From contig JAFALA010000013.1 in assembly GCA_019234815.1 (NCBI GenBank), forward strand, positions 1 to 64,000: DNA of 64,000 nt. Reading direction: 5' to 3'. The DNA comes from Burkholderiaceae bacterium (GTDB taxonomy: Bacteria; Pseudomonadota; Gammaproteobacteria; Burkholderiales; Burkholderiaceae_C). A model generated the notes under the pieces. That model was given only the letters and a program-made list of their open reading frames with translations, was not told the DNA's origin and searched no databases. Position 1 is the stretch's first letter. Each line of letters starts with the position of its first letter. Both the position numbers and the translations under genes were made by a program. Below, one piece after another: positions 25,411 through 39,177 of this stretch.

Positions 25411-25483
25411 TCGCACCCAAGCACAGACTCAAAAGCATCAGGCGTCGCAAGCCCTTGCCTCTGAAAAGAGCAAGGGCTTTTTT
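25411..25483 (+). repeat. Decayed third copy of the repeat / terminator
   Basis: TCGCACCCAAGC ... CAGGCGTCGCAAGCCCTTG ... CAAGGGCTTTTTT follows the order of copies 1 and 2 with lower identity. The hairpin AAGCCCTTGC / GCAAGGGCTT with T6 is a good rho-independent terminator for the two genes before it. The remaining 25484-25704 up to katG contains only the katG leader; no gene is seen. Confidence 0.6.
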
Positions 25484-25536
25484 GTCGGCATCGTTCCATT
25501 GCATGACGCCGCTATGCCGCAGCCCGTGGCCATTGA

Positions 25537-27924
<2,388 letters not shown>

Positions 27925-27933
27925 CGGCGCAGT

Positions 27934-28764
27934 TCAGCGCCCGCGAGGGCGCGGGAGCGGCCTGAGCAGCTGGCGCAGGAAGCCCGGCGATACGGCCTGC
28001 GAGATGCCGTATCGCTGGGGAAAGGCCTTGGGCAGATGAAAGCTGCCAAACAGCAGGTCCCACACGGGCAGCAGCGCCGCGTAGTTCTTGTTCACGTAGG
28101 CGGCGCCGTCGTTGGCGTGGTGCCAATGGTGGAATGCCGGGGTGCTGATCAGCCCGTCCAGCCCTCGAAGGCGCCAGCGCACGTTGGCGTGCACGAAGCT
28201 GGTCCAGGCGCGGTTGAACAGCGCGACGGCGATCATCATGCCGTTGGCACTGTCGATGCCGCCTTGCGCCAAGCCCAGCAGATAGCTGGGAATCAACACG
28301 ATGCAGCGGGTGTAGACAGCATCCACCGGATGGGTGCGGGTGTTGACCAGCCAGTCCATGCGCTCGGCGCTGTGATGGATGGCGTGGAACTGCCACAGCC
28401 ACGGCATCTGGTGGGACCAGCGGTGGGCCCAGTAATAGGCCAGGTCGCCCACCACCAGCGAGGCCGGCATCAGCAGCCACCACGGCTGGGCGGCGACCCA
28501 TTGCAACCAGGCCGCGGGGATCCAGCCTTGCATGGCGCGCACAAGCAGTGCACCGGCCAGCATCAGCAGCAAGGCGGTCAAGGTGCCGCCGACGAAGTAA
28601 TAGGCCAGGTCGGTCAGGATGTCGGGGCGCAGCACCTGTTGCCGCTGCTTCGGCCAAAGCCTTTCGAGCGGGACGAACACCAGCGCCAGGATCGGCAGCA
28701 TGACGCCGAGCCGTTCGAAGTTGACGCCGAGCTGGTTCGCGACGGCCAGGAATTGATTCAGCAT
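27934..28764 (-). CDS. Sterol desaturase / fatty acid hydroxylase family membrane protein
   Basis: 276 aa. Several membrane helices and the three His boxes of the di-iron hydroxylase superfamily: HRWSH (in YYWAHRWSHQ), HAIHHS, and HWHHAND. Bacterial members hydroxylate or desaturate lipids, and some act on ornithine lipids or hopanoids; the substrate cannot be told from the sequence. It follows the PEP-CTERM gene on the same strand with a terminator between, so it is probably independently transcribed. Confidence 0.88.
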   Translation of the reverse strand: MLNQFLAVANQLGVNFERLGVMLPILALVFVPLERLWPKQRQQVLRPDILTDLAYYFVGGTLTALLLMLAGALLVRAMQGWIPAAWLQWVAAQPWWLLMPASLVVGDLAYYWAHRWSHQMPWLWQFHAIHHSAERMDWLVNTRTHPVDAVYTRCIVLIPSYLLGLAQGGIDSANGMMIAVALFNRAWTSFVHANVRWRLRGLDGLISTPAFHHWHHANDGAAYVNKNYAALLPVWDLLFGSFHLPKAFPQRYGISQAVSPGFLRQLLRPLPRPRGR

Positions 28765-28789
28765 GGAGGTTCGCGCAAGGCCGGCATCA

Positions 28790-28868
28790 TGAAAAAAAGC
28801 GCCCGGCCCCGGGGCGGGCGGCGCTTCTTGGAGCGGCGGGCTGAAGGCCCTCGACCGAGGGCTTTCAG
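28790..28868 (-). terminator. Terminator(s) after the PEP-CTERM gene
   Basis: Two hairpins lie in series on the minus strand. CTGAAAGCCCTCG / CGAGGGCCTTCAG overlaps the stop of the gene. A GC-rich stem AAGCGCC...GGGCGCTT follows and runs into seven T residues near 28793-28799. Confidence 0.7.
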
Positions 28869-29545
28869 CCTTGGCGGGCCTGGCGGCGGCGCACCAGGGA
28901 GCCGACGATGGCGACGCCGGCCAGCATCATCGCCGAGGTCGAGGGCTCGGGAACGGCCTGGGCCAGGCTCACGCCGTCCAGCAGGAGCAGGGGCTCGGGC
29001 GCCACGGCGCTGGTCGACTTGGCGGCAAAGGTCAAGGCTTCGGTGGCGCTACTGGCCACGAAGTTCAGGCTGACCTGCGTCCAGCCGCTGGCGGCGCTGG
29101 CGCCGGGCGTGGCGATGGCCGTGCTGTTGGCCGAACTGCTGCCCAGCGACACGTTCCAGTACATGCTGCCGGGCGTGTAGGTGCTGGTGGAGCGGTTGTC
29201 AGCGGCTTCGTAGAACGACACCGTGTAGCTCTTGCCGACGGTCAGTCCGGAGATGTTCTGCGAGATGACATCGTTTTGCTGGCTGACGTACCAGGTGCCC
29301 AGGACGTTGCCGCCAGGATTGCCGGGGCTGCTCGACAGCAGGTCCGCCTTGCCTTGCTGGGCGTTCCACTGGGCCGCGGTCAGGGCGCCGAAGCTGCCGC
29401 TGTTGATCGTCCAGTCGGTGATGCTGCCGTCGGGGGTCGAATTGGCGTTGAACGAGGCATTGGCGACGGTCTGCGCGAAACCGAGGCCGGAGAATCCTGC
29501 CAGGGCGGCAGCCGACAGGGCCAGAATGGATTTGATGAATTTCAT
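28865..29545 (-). CDS. PEP-CTERM sorting-domain protein
   Basis: 226 aa secreted protein: signal peptide MKFIKSILALSAAALAGFSGLGFA, then a Ser/Thr/Asn-rich beta-sandwich-like body (choice-of-anchor or DUF642-like in flavour: SYTVSFYEAADNRS, SGWTQVSLNFVASS). The textbook C-terminal tag is VPEPSTSAMMLAGVAIVGSLVRRR, which exosortase (EpsH/XrtA) recognises and cleaves. It implies an exosortase and exopolysaccharide locus elsewhere in the genome; none is in this window. Confidence 0.93.
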   Translation of the reverse strand: MKFIKSILALSAAALAGFSGLGFAQTVANASFNANSTPDGSITDWTINSGSFGALTAAQWNAQQGKADLLSSSPGNPGGNVLGTWYVSQQNDVISQNISGLTVGKSYTVSFYEAADNRSTSTYTPGSMYWNVSLGSSSANSTAIATPGASAASGWTQVSLNFVASSATEALTFAAKSTSAVAPEPLLLLDGVSLAQAVPEPSTSAMMLAGVAIVGSLVRRRQARQG

Positions 29546-29737
29546 GATTTGATAACGCCGCAGATGTTGTGCGATATGGAATGCCGCGTTTGTACCTGAC
29601 GCCCACTCCCTGTAAAACCCTCCGAGTGAGGGGGATTTGGCATATGGCCGTTATTTGCTTGCAGCAATCAAAGGTTTTGTGCCTTTTTCACGTCGCCGGG
29701 GCAAAGCGCTCTGAGGACGTCTGCGCATGGAGCGGCT

Positions 29738-30079
29738 TCAGCCTTGCTGAATCTTGATGCGGATGCGGCTTGGGCTCAGGCCCTGGGCCTGGATCATGGC
29801 TTCGAGGCGGGGCTGCAGCTGTCTCAATTTGGCGGCGACGGCGGCATTGGCGGCCAGCAGGCTCCAGGCTTCCTCGTCGATGGGGCCGGGCTTGACAAAG
29901 CGCGTCATGGCGCCTGGCAGTGCCGGCGCCACGATGGCCATGCGCAAATTGGAGGCTCGCATCAGGGCGCCCAGCCGCGCCAGGCCTTCGTGTGCAGAAA
30001 GCGCATCGGCGACGGGCAGGAGGTCCGGCACCGAGTGCTGCGAATGGGGAGCGTGCCCTGGTTGAAATCGCCTGCGCAT
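29738..30079 (-). CDS. DUF721/DciA-like protein
   Basis: 113 aa, basic at both ends, with the pattern [23 protein letters not shown] and [34 protein letters not shown]. The latter matches the KH-like DciA/DUF721 fold, which helps load the replicative helicase DnaB in bacteria lacking DnaC. It is divergent from secA, its usual neighbour in betaproteobacteria. The assignment rests on this synteny and on the C-terminal motif. Confidence 0.75.
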   Translation of the reverse strand: MRRRFQPGHAPHSQHSVPDLLPVADALSAHEGLARLGALMRASNLRMAIVAPALPGAMTRFVKPGPIDEEAWSLLAANAAVAAKLRQLQPRLEAMIQAQGLSPSRIRIKIQQG

Positions 30080-30262
30080 GCCTCAAGTGTAGTGTCGCAG
30101 TCGAATGCTAAACTCCCGCGGTTCAATTTCAGGGGGCTGGCCCGAACCGGATCGGCTGACCTGGACACCCTATTCAATCAATCACGACAAGACGCTCGGG
30201 GCCCTGCGCCGGTATCCGGTTCCGGTATCCGGGCTGTCTCCTGTTCAAAGACCCAACGCCGC

Positions 30263-32998
<2,736 letters not shown>

Positions 32999-33017
32999 CC
33001 GGTCCTGGATCAGACGG

Positions 33018-33044
33018 CGGCTCCTTCGGGAGCCGTTTTCTTTT
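33018..33044 (+). terminator. Terminator after secA
   Basis: CGGCTCC-ttcg-GGAGCCG hairpin followed by TTTTCTTTT, 20 bases after the secA stop. Strong rho-independent terminator. Confidence 0.88.
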
Positions 33045-33123
33045 GGAAGCCTCTTTGGGCTAACGCTCAAATGTGTGCATCGGGGCGATACTCGCCCAAT
33101 CTTTGTGAGCCACGAGGATTCCG

Positions 33124-34212
33124 ATGCAGATCGACTTCCACCATGCTGTCACCTATGTGGTGTCCCGCCTGGCCGGGCTGGGTCATGACGATGCCAGTGT
33201 CGTGGCGCATGCCTCGCAGTACGTCGACGATGCGACCCAGGACGGCGCCCTCGAGTTCACGACCGGCGAGCGCTATGTGCGCGTGACCTCGTCGCACAAG
33301 ACGATCAACATCGCGCTCAACGCCGACAAGGCAGACAATCGGCTGGTGTGGGTGCCGTTTCATTTCATGCCCGGCAATGAGGCGCCGCCGCCGGGCGCCT
33401 CGCCGGACGATGCGTTCTACTACCGCCTGATGTGCAAGCCGGGCAGCCGGATCGCCCGCGACATGATGCGAGACTGCGTGGAGCGCAAGCATCTGCACTT
33501 CGGCTTGCACCGCCTGGGCATCGCGCTGCATACCTTCGTCGACACCTGGGCCCACCAGCAATTCATTGGCGCCGTCTGCGACATCAACAAGGTGAAGACC
33601 TATGCCGTTGATCCCGACCCCAGCTATTGCAAGGATGTGGTTTATGGCGCCCTCACCGGCGTCAAGGAAGCGTTCGAGCGGCACATTGCCAATTTCCTGC
33701 CGGTCGGCCACGCCGGCGCGCTGACCTTGCCCGATCTGCCGTTTCTCAAGTGGTCGTTCACCCGCGAGAACGGTGAGGTGGTCGCGCGCGACAACCCAAC
33801 CGACTATCTGAAGGCCGCGCACGCCGCGTTCAATGTCGTGCGACGTTTTGTGGCGGGCGATCCTGATCTCGCGGAGGTCGCCTTGCCTGCTGGCGACGCT
33901 CAAACCCTGGACACGATGCTGCGCACGACGCTCTACATCGAAGGCGAGCGCCGTCACCAGGTGTGGCTCCAGGCGATTGCGGACGGGGCATTCTCGTTCG
34001 GTCCGACCTCGCTCAGCTACGTGGAGCAGGGCCCGGGATCCTGGAAGATGGACGCGCTCAACCAGGATCCGCTGGACGAGGCCGGCGTGCAGTACAGCTT
34101 CACGCCGGGCTTTCTGGGCTCGAACTGGAAGATGTTCCACGACGCCGTGCAATTCCAACGGCTCTATGTGCTGCACGAGCTGCTGCCCGCCTACGGGATT
34201 TGCGCGTCCTGA
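33124..34212 (+). CDS. DUF6765-like protein with a clustered-histidine motif
   Basis: 362 aa, no signal peptide. N-terminus MQIDFHHAVTYVVSRLAGLG with YVDDATQDG, and later LHFGLHRLGIALHTFVDTWAHQQF near residue 130. The His/Asp pattern (H-x-x-G-x-x-x-H-x-x-x-D-x-x-x-H) recalls zinc-dependent phospholipase C / P1 nuclease-type metal sites. That link is inference; the family I associate it with (DUF6765) has no established function. It stands between the secA terminator and argJ and probably has its own promoter. Confidence 0.6.
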   Translation: MQIDFHHAVTYVVSRLAGLGHDDASVVAHASQYVDDATQDGALEFTTGERYVRVTSSHKTINIALNADKADNRLVWVPFHFMPGNEAPPPGASPDDAFYYRLMCKPGSRIARDMMRDCVERKHLHFGLHRLGIALHTFVDTWAHQQFIGAVCDINKVKTYAVDPDPSYCKDVVYGALTGVKEAFERHIANFLPVGHAGALTLPDLPFLKWSFTRENGEVVARDNPTDYLKAAHAAFNVVRRFVAGDPDLAEVALPAGDAQTLDTMLRTTLYIEGERRHQVWLQAIADGAFSFGPTSLSYVEQGPGSWKMDALNQDPLDEAGVQYSFTPGFLGSNWKMFHDAVQFQRLYVLHELLPAYGICAS

Positions 34213-34299
34213 AGCACGCATCCGGCACGCATCCGTGCCGGCGCGCTGCCTACAATGCTGGCTGACGCCTTTTCGTCACTTTCTATCTGCGAGTCCGCC

Positions 34300-35529
34300 A
34301 TGCCTGTCCACCTGTCCGCTCCCGATCCTGTCTCCCTGCATCCCGTGCCTGGCGCCCGATGGGGCGTGACGATGGCCGGCATACGCAAGGTCGATCGCCG
34401 TGATCTTTGCGTGCTGGTGCTCGACGAAGGCAGCTCGGTGGCGGGCGTGTTCACCAAGAACCGCTTTTGCGCCGCGCCGGTGCAGATCTGCCGCGAGCAC
34501 CTGGCCGGCCACCAGGGCATACGCGCCTTGCTGATCAACACCGGCAACGCCAATGCCGGCACCGGCGAGGACGGTCTGGCGCGCGCGCGCCTGAGCTGCG
34601 AGGCGCTGGCCAAGTTGCTGAACATCGGCAGCCACCAGGTGCTGCCTTTCAGCACCGGCGTGATCATGGAGAACCTGCCGGTGGAGCGCATCGTCGCCGG
34701 CTTGCCGGCCGCGCTTGCCGCGCTCAGCAGCAATGCCTGGGGCGAGGCCGCGCAGGGCATCATGACCACCGACACCTTGCCCAAGGCCGTCTCGCGCCAG
34801 GTGCAGATCCAGGGTCAGACCGTGACGGTGACCGGCATTTCCAAGGGCGCCGGCATGATCCGCCCCAACATGGCCACCATGCTGGGCTTCGTGGCCACCG
34901 ACGCCAACATCGCGCCCGAGCTGCTGCAAAGCCTGGTCAGCGAAGCCGCCGACGCCTCGTTCAACCGCATCACCATCGACGGCGACACCTCGACCAACGA
35001 CTCCTTTGTGCTGATCGCCACCCACAAGGCCGCGCATGCGCGCATCGAGTCCTTGCATTCCGCTGAGGGCCAGGCCTTGCGCGACGCCGTCATTTCGGTT
35101 TCGCAGACGCTAGCGCAGGCCATCGTGCGCGACGGCGAGGGGGCGACCAAGTTCATCAGCGTCGTGGTCGAGGGCGGACGGGACGAAGCCGAATGCCAGC
35201 TGGCCGCGTACGCCATTGCGCATTCCCCGCTGGTCAAGACCGCCTTCTTTGCCAGCGATCCCAACCTCGGTCGCATTCTCGCGGCCGTGGGCTATGCCGG
35301 CATCAGCGATCTGGACCAGACCCTGATCGATCTGTTCCTCGACGACGTGCACGTGGTGCGCCATGGCGGGCGCCATCCCGACTATCGCGAGGAAGACGGC
35401 CAGCGCGTGATGAAGCAGTCCGAGATCACGGTGCGGGTCAATCTGCACCGCGGAGCCGCCCGAACCACGGTGTGGACTTGCGACCTCAGCCACGATTACG
35501 TCAGCATCAACGCCGACTACCGCAGCTGA
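34300..35529 (+). CDS. argJ: Bifunctional ornithine acetyltransferase / N-acetylglutamate synthase
   Basis: 409 aa. Transfers acetyl from N-acetylornithine to glutamate, recycling the acetyl group in arginine synthesis. The autoprocessing site is clear: [16 protein letters not shown], with cleavage before Thr193, which becomes the N-terminal nucleophile of the beta chain. [10 protein letters not shown] and the C-terminal [13 protein letters not shown] are also typical. Start ATG 34300 ([18 protein letters not shown]) is preferred over a start 15 codons upstream. Confidence 0.95.
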   Translation: MPVHLSAPDPVSLHPVPGARWGVTMAGIRKVDRRDLCVLVLDEGSSVAGVFTKNRFCAAPVQICREHLAGHQGIRALLINTGNANAGTGEDGLARARLSCEALAKLLNIGSHQVLPFSTGVIMENLPVERIVAGLPAALAALSSNAWGEAAQGIMTTDTLPKAVSRQVQIQGQTVTVTGISKGAGMIRPNMATMLGFVATDANIAPELLQSLVSEAADASFNRITIDGDTSTNDSFVLIATHKAAHARIESLHSAEGQALRDAVISVSQTLAQAIVRDGEGATKFISVVVEGGRDEAECQLAAYAIAHSPLVKTAFFASDPNLGRILAAVGYAGISDLDQTLIDLFLDDVHVVRHGGRHPDYREEDGQRVMKQSEITVRVNLHRGAARTTVWTCDLSHDYVSINADYRS

Positions 35530-35571
35530 TCTTCCGATCGGCAGGACTTGCGCAGCTCCGCGCGAGTTTCG

Positions 35572-37227
35572 CTAAAAATCAATGGCCTTGGTGTGGAGGC
35601 CGCGCGCAATCAAGGTGGCATTGATCAGCTGCGCCTCCTCGCGGCTGCCGAAGGGCCAGATCGCGGCGCGCCAGCCTTCGGGCGTCTGGAAGACCTGGCT
35701 TTGCATGGACTTGGCGCCGATCAAGGGCGCGGCCATGTTCTGCATGCGCTGCAGGTAGGCCAGCGCTTCGTCCTTGCTGGGCATGGGAGGACCCACGAGG
35801 GCCACCTGCTTCATGTTCTCGACACTGACCTGACCCGGTTCCTCGCCGGACTTGGGGTTGCGGAACTGCGTGCGTTCGCCCTTGGGCGGCTCGGCCTGTG
35901 GCGTCGGCTTGGCAGGGGCCGCCGGGCCGTTCCTGCCATGCTCGCTGGCGCCGTCGGGCTTGTTCTTGCCGGCGTCGGCGTTTGCCGCTGGATTGATGGT
36001 GTTCCGCTGCACCAGGCGCGGCACGGTCGGCTCCAGGTGCGGCCGTATGTCGGGCTGAGCCCTGTTGTCCCCGGTTTGTCCGGACATGATCTGTTCCGAC
36101 GCGGAGAGGATGGCCTGGGTCTTGCCGTCCGCCTTGGCCGGTGTGCCGGGTTGTGCAATGGATGCGGATTCGAGCGGCTTCGCTGCAGGGGATGGCGCGC
36201 TGGGAGCGGGAATCGCCGGCGCGACCACGGTGGCGGCCGAGGCTGGGGGTTCGGCTGGCGCGCTGGCTTGCGCGAAGGGCTGGGACGCAGCGCTGGCGGC
36301 CGGGACTGGCACTGCAGCAGCAGCGGATGACGCCGTTGTCGCTGCCATCGACGCAGCCGCGCTGGCCGCTGCGCTCACAGGTGCCGGCGGCGTGGCCGCG
36401 GGCTCCGCGCTGTGCCACCACCACAGGCTTGCCGCCAGCGCCGGCAGTCCCAGCAGCACGGTGAGTGTCAGTCCGAGACGCAAGGGGTCGAGGCAGCGCG
36501 GCCCGGTCACGTGTACGGTCTGCCCCGGGCCTTGCGCCAGGATCACGCGGGTGCGCGCAGAACCTGCATCGATGGCCGCGCTCAGCAAATAGATTTCTGT
36601 CGGCCAGGCGCCGCCCTTGCCGCGCGGCTTGGCGGCCAGTCTTTCGTCAATGCTGAGCACGCGGCGAGGCAGGGTTCCGTCGTCTGGGGCCTGGCGATAG
36701 CCGTAGAGCAGGGCAAAGCGCGCCGCCCGTCGGGCCGAAATGCCGGGAATCAGGGACTTGCTGAAGACCGGCCACATGGGCGTGGATTTCCCGGTGCCGT
36801 TCAGGAACGGCAGCCGCGCGAGCCAGCGGCGCAGACCTGCGGCCGCGCCGGCAGCCTCTGGCGAAGGGGCTGCCTCGACGGGGACGGCAAGGGGCGCCGC
36901 GGCCGGCGCCGGGGGCTTGGCGGATTGCTTTGTCAACACCGCCAGCGTCGGGTCGTCCGGCACGGCCTCGTCGCCAGCCCCTCCTTGCGAGCCTTGCTGC
37001 GCCGCCGCCAGCTCCTCAGGGCTCACCACATCGTCCAGCGTGGAGAGCACGGGCTCCACCGAGGGCGTGGCGCTGCTGCGCATGAAGGGCAGCGCCACCA
37101 GACCCAGCGAATGCACATCATCTGCCGTGACGCGTCGGGCCAGGGGATGGCGGTTGTGCCATTCGGCCAGTCTGCGGGCAAAGAGCAAAGCCAGTTCTTG
37201 CATGGGCTCCAGGAGGTTGCGCCGCAC
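35572..37227 (-). CDS. Single-pass membrane protein with Ala/Pro-rich linker, unknown
   Basis: 551 aa. The cytoplasmic N-terminal half has a conserved-looking block around residues 185-265 (LIPGISARRAARFALLYGYRQ, GAWPTEIYLLSAAIDAGSARTRVILA). One membrane helix (LGLTLTVLLGLPALAASLWWW, about 281-301) follows, then a long Ala/Ser/Pro linker. A C-terminal ~90-residue segment (MPSKDEALAYLQRMQ..., GWRAAIWPFGSREEAQLINATLIARGLHTKAIDF) looks like a SPOR-type repeat fold. The plan suggests an envelope or peptidoglycan-associated role. The start is GTG 37227 or ATG 37203. No family recognised. Confidence 0.65.
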   Translation of the reverse strand: MRRNLLEPMQELALLFARRLAEWHNRHPLARRVTADDVHSLGLVALPFMRSSATPSVEPVLSTLDDVVSPEELAAAQQGSQGGAGDEAVPDDPTLAVLTKQSAKPPAPAAAPLAVPVEAAPSPEAAGAAAGLRRWLARLPFLNGTGKSTPMWPVFSKSLIPGISARRAARFALLYGYRQAPDDGTLPRRVLSIDERLAAKPRGKGGAWPTEIYLLSAAIDAGSARTRVILAQGPGQTVHVTGPRCLDPLRLGLTLTVLLGLPALAASLWWWHSAEPAATPPAPVSAAASAAASMAATTASSAAAAVPVPAASAASQPFAQASAPAEPPASAATVVAPAIPAPSAPSPAAKPLESASIAQPGTPAKADGKTQAILSASEQIMSGQTGDNRAQPDIRPHLEPTVPRLVQRNTINPAANADAGKNKPDGASEHGRNGPAAPAKPTPQAEPPKGERTQFRNPKSGEEPGQVSVENMKQVALVGPPMPSKDEALAYLQRMQNMAAPLIGAKSMQSQVFQTPEGWRAAIWPFGSREEAQLINATLIARGLHTKAIDF

Positions 37228-37377
37228 CTGAAATGATGGGCAGCGAGCATTGTGGGCCCAGATTGTGGCCCCTGAAGCCTTCTTATGGCAGGTTCATCGG
37301 GTGCATATGTCGCTCAAGTTGGCGGGATGGCGGAAAATCGACGCCTGTCCGCAATGGCCGGCTTTTGCCGGCGTCCC

Positions 37378-38622
37378 ATGTTTTCCACCTTGATCGAACC
37401 CGCCGCCCAGGCCAGCGCCCCTGAACGTTTCATGCGCCTGCTTGAAACTGCCCTGACCAGCCGGGAGGTGCAAAAGCTGCTCCTGACCAAGCCGCAGGGC
37501 GCTGACGCCGATCTGGAGCGCCTGATGGTGCGCGAGGTCGAGTTGCGCGGCGAGCGACAGCTCTGCATGGTGTGGCGCTACAAGACGCGCGACGTCACCA
37601 AGAACCTGCCGCTGTCCGAGGGTCTGGCCTGCCTGCGCGACCTGCTGGGGGCGCCGTTCCAGAACGCGCAGCTCAACACGCCGCTGCAGGAGGTGCAACT
37701 GGCCTTCAGCCGCAAGGGCCGGGCCAGCCTGCGCGTCGGCAAGATGCAGGGCGCGGCGGCAGTGCCGGAGGGACCGAAGGGGACGAACGCCACCCACGAC
37801 CATCAGAAGCAGCGTTATCTGGACTTGGCCCAGCCCTTCTGGCAAGACCTGGGGCTGACGCACCCGGTCCGCGGCGAGGCGGCGCTGGTACCGGCGATGT
37901 CGCGCAAGTGGAAGCAGATCAACAAGTTCATCGAAATCTTCGAAGCCGCGCTCAAGAGCTCCTCCCTGATGGCAAGCGCCGATGTGCACGTGGCCGATTT
38001 CGGCTCAGGCAAGGGCTACCTGACCTTCGCGATGCACGCCTACCTGCGCGGACTGGGCAAGCAGGCCCATGTGCGCGGCGTTGAACTGCGCGACGACATG
38101 GTGCGCCTGTGCCGCGACGCCGCCCGGCGCCACGCCCTGGAGGGCCTGGAGTTCGACCAAGGTGACGTGCGCTCTTATACGCCCGAGCGCCTGGACGTGA
38201 TGATCGCGCTGCATGCCTGCGACATCGCCACCGACTACGCCATCCACCTGGGCCTGCGCGCCCGCGCCGCCATCATCATGTGCTCGCCCTGCTGCCACAA
38301 GCAGCTGCGGCCGCAGATGAGCAGTCCGGCGCTGCTGCGCCCGCTGTTGCAGCATGGCATCCATCTGGGCCAGGAAGCCGAGATGGTGACCGACGGCTTG
38401 CGGGCGCTGCTGCTGGAGGCCGAGGGCTATGAGACCCAGGTGTTCGAATTCGTCTCGCTCGAGCACACCAGCAAGAACAAGATGATTCTGGCGGTGCGGC
38501 GCGAGCGGCCCTTGCCCGACGCCCGGCGCCAGGAACTGCTGGCGCAGATCGAGGCGATCAAGGCCTTCTACGGCATCAGGGAACAGGCCTTGCAGGCCTT
38601 GCTGTGCCCGACGCCGAACTGA
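37378..38622 (+). CDS. SAM-dependent methyltransferase (Methyltransf_32-like)
   Basis: 414 aa. An N-terminal accessory region is followed by a Rossmann methyltransferase: motif I VADFGSGKGYLTFAMHAYL near residue 205, GVELRDDMV as motif II, and the catalytic-site-like IIMCSPCCHKQL near 300. The CCHK arrangement is seen in the PF13679-type group that includes RRNAD1/METTL25 relatives. The target, probably RNA or protein, is not known. The start is taken at ATG 37378; an in-frame start 31 codons upstream exists. Confidence 0.8.
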   Translation: MFSTLIEPAAQASAPERFMRLLETALTSREVQKLLLTKPQGADADLERLMVREVELRGERQLCMVWRYKTRDVTKNLPLSEGLACLRDLLGAPFQNAQLNTPLQEVQLAFSRKGRASLRVGKMQGAAAVPEGPKGTNATHDHQKQRYLDLAQPFWQDLGLTHPVRGEAALVPAMSRKWKQINKFIEIFEAALKSSSLMASADVHVADFGSGKGYLTFAMHAYLRGLGKQAHVRGVELRDDMVRLCRDAARRHALEGLEFDQGDVRSYTPERLDVMIALHACDIATDYAIHLGLRARAAIIMCSPCCHKQLRPQMSSPALLRPLLQHGIHLGQEAEMVTDGLRALLLEAEGYETQVFEFVSLEHTSKNKMILAVRRERPLPDARRQELLAQIEAIKAFYGIREQALQALLCPTPN

Positions 38623-38652
38623 GCCGGGCCGGCATGCGCCGGAGCAGGGACG

Positions 38653-38681
38653 AAAAAAAGGGTCAACCCGAAGGTTGACCC
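38653..38681 (-). terminator. Minus-strand terminator for the candidate 6S RNA
   Basis: Perfect stem GGGTCAACC-ttcg-GGTTGACCC followed on the minus strand by seven T residues. No protein gene on that strand feeds into it; the only sensible upstream transcript is the structured region 38700-38887. Confidence 0.85.
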
Positions 38682-38699
38682 GCAAGAGCGCCGAGGACG

Positions 38700-38887
38700 C
38701 TGCCCGAAGACTGGCGCAGCCTTGGAGGCTGGCCGGTGGGGCCGCAGCGTAGCGAGTTGGGGCGCTTGCAGCGCATGGCAAGGCGAACTGCCGGCAGTTC
38801 GCAGCCTGGGCGCCGTGGTCTTGGAAAGACCGCAGCTCAGGCCGACGGACGCATCCCGTGGGGCGGCCCGTGCCGGAAGGAGGGCAG
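38700..38887 (-). ncRNA. ssrS: Candidate 6S RNA
   Basis: A 188-nt region lies directly upstream of an orphan minus-strand terminator. Ends CUGCCC and GGGCAG can pair. Inside are a GGGCCGC/GCGGCCC stem, a terminal hairpin GCGAACUG-CCGG-CAGUUCGC, and a CCUGAGC block followed by the small hairpin GGUCUU-ucc-AAGACC and GGCGCCC. The same order (CCUGAGC, small hairpin, GGCGCUCC) occurs in E. coli 6S RNA, which binds the sigma-70 holoenzyme. Length fits 6S (about 185 nt). Identification is by structure and pattern only; another regulatory RNA remains possible. Confidence 0.55.
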
Positions 38888-39177
38888 GGCGGCGGGACGA
38901 GGGGGCGTGGTGTGGCAGGGCGTCATGGATGCATCATCGGCGCACACGCTGTCTTCAAAAGCCGAAAGAACAGGCGGCAAAACTCCCCAAATTGCTGGCA
39001 TGTTTTCACGTTCAATTCCGGCTTTTGAACTGCAGGTCCTTGCGTCAGCCCTTGAACTGAATTAGGGGTCTTTGATGCAGCCGGCCGGCCAGTCCACGCT
39101 CATTTGACGCAACGCAAGGCGCATTGGGCCTGCATGGCACACATTGCAGCCATAGCTTTCCCTGTCTCGTGTTCGAC
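38888..39177. other. Intergenic region without a gene
   Basis: Between the candidate ncRNA and the Crp-type regulator no credible ORF is visible on either strand. The stretch should contain the promoters of both divergent transcripts; a clear -35/-10 pair was not found by eye. Confidence 0.5.

Noticed and set aside
38700-38887. RNase P RNA as identity of the structured region
   Set aside because: The conserved RNase P core (GAGGAAAGUCCGGGC) is missing and the length is only half of what is needed.
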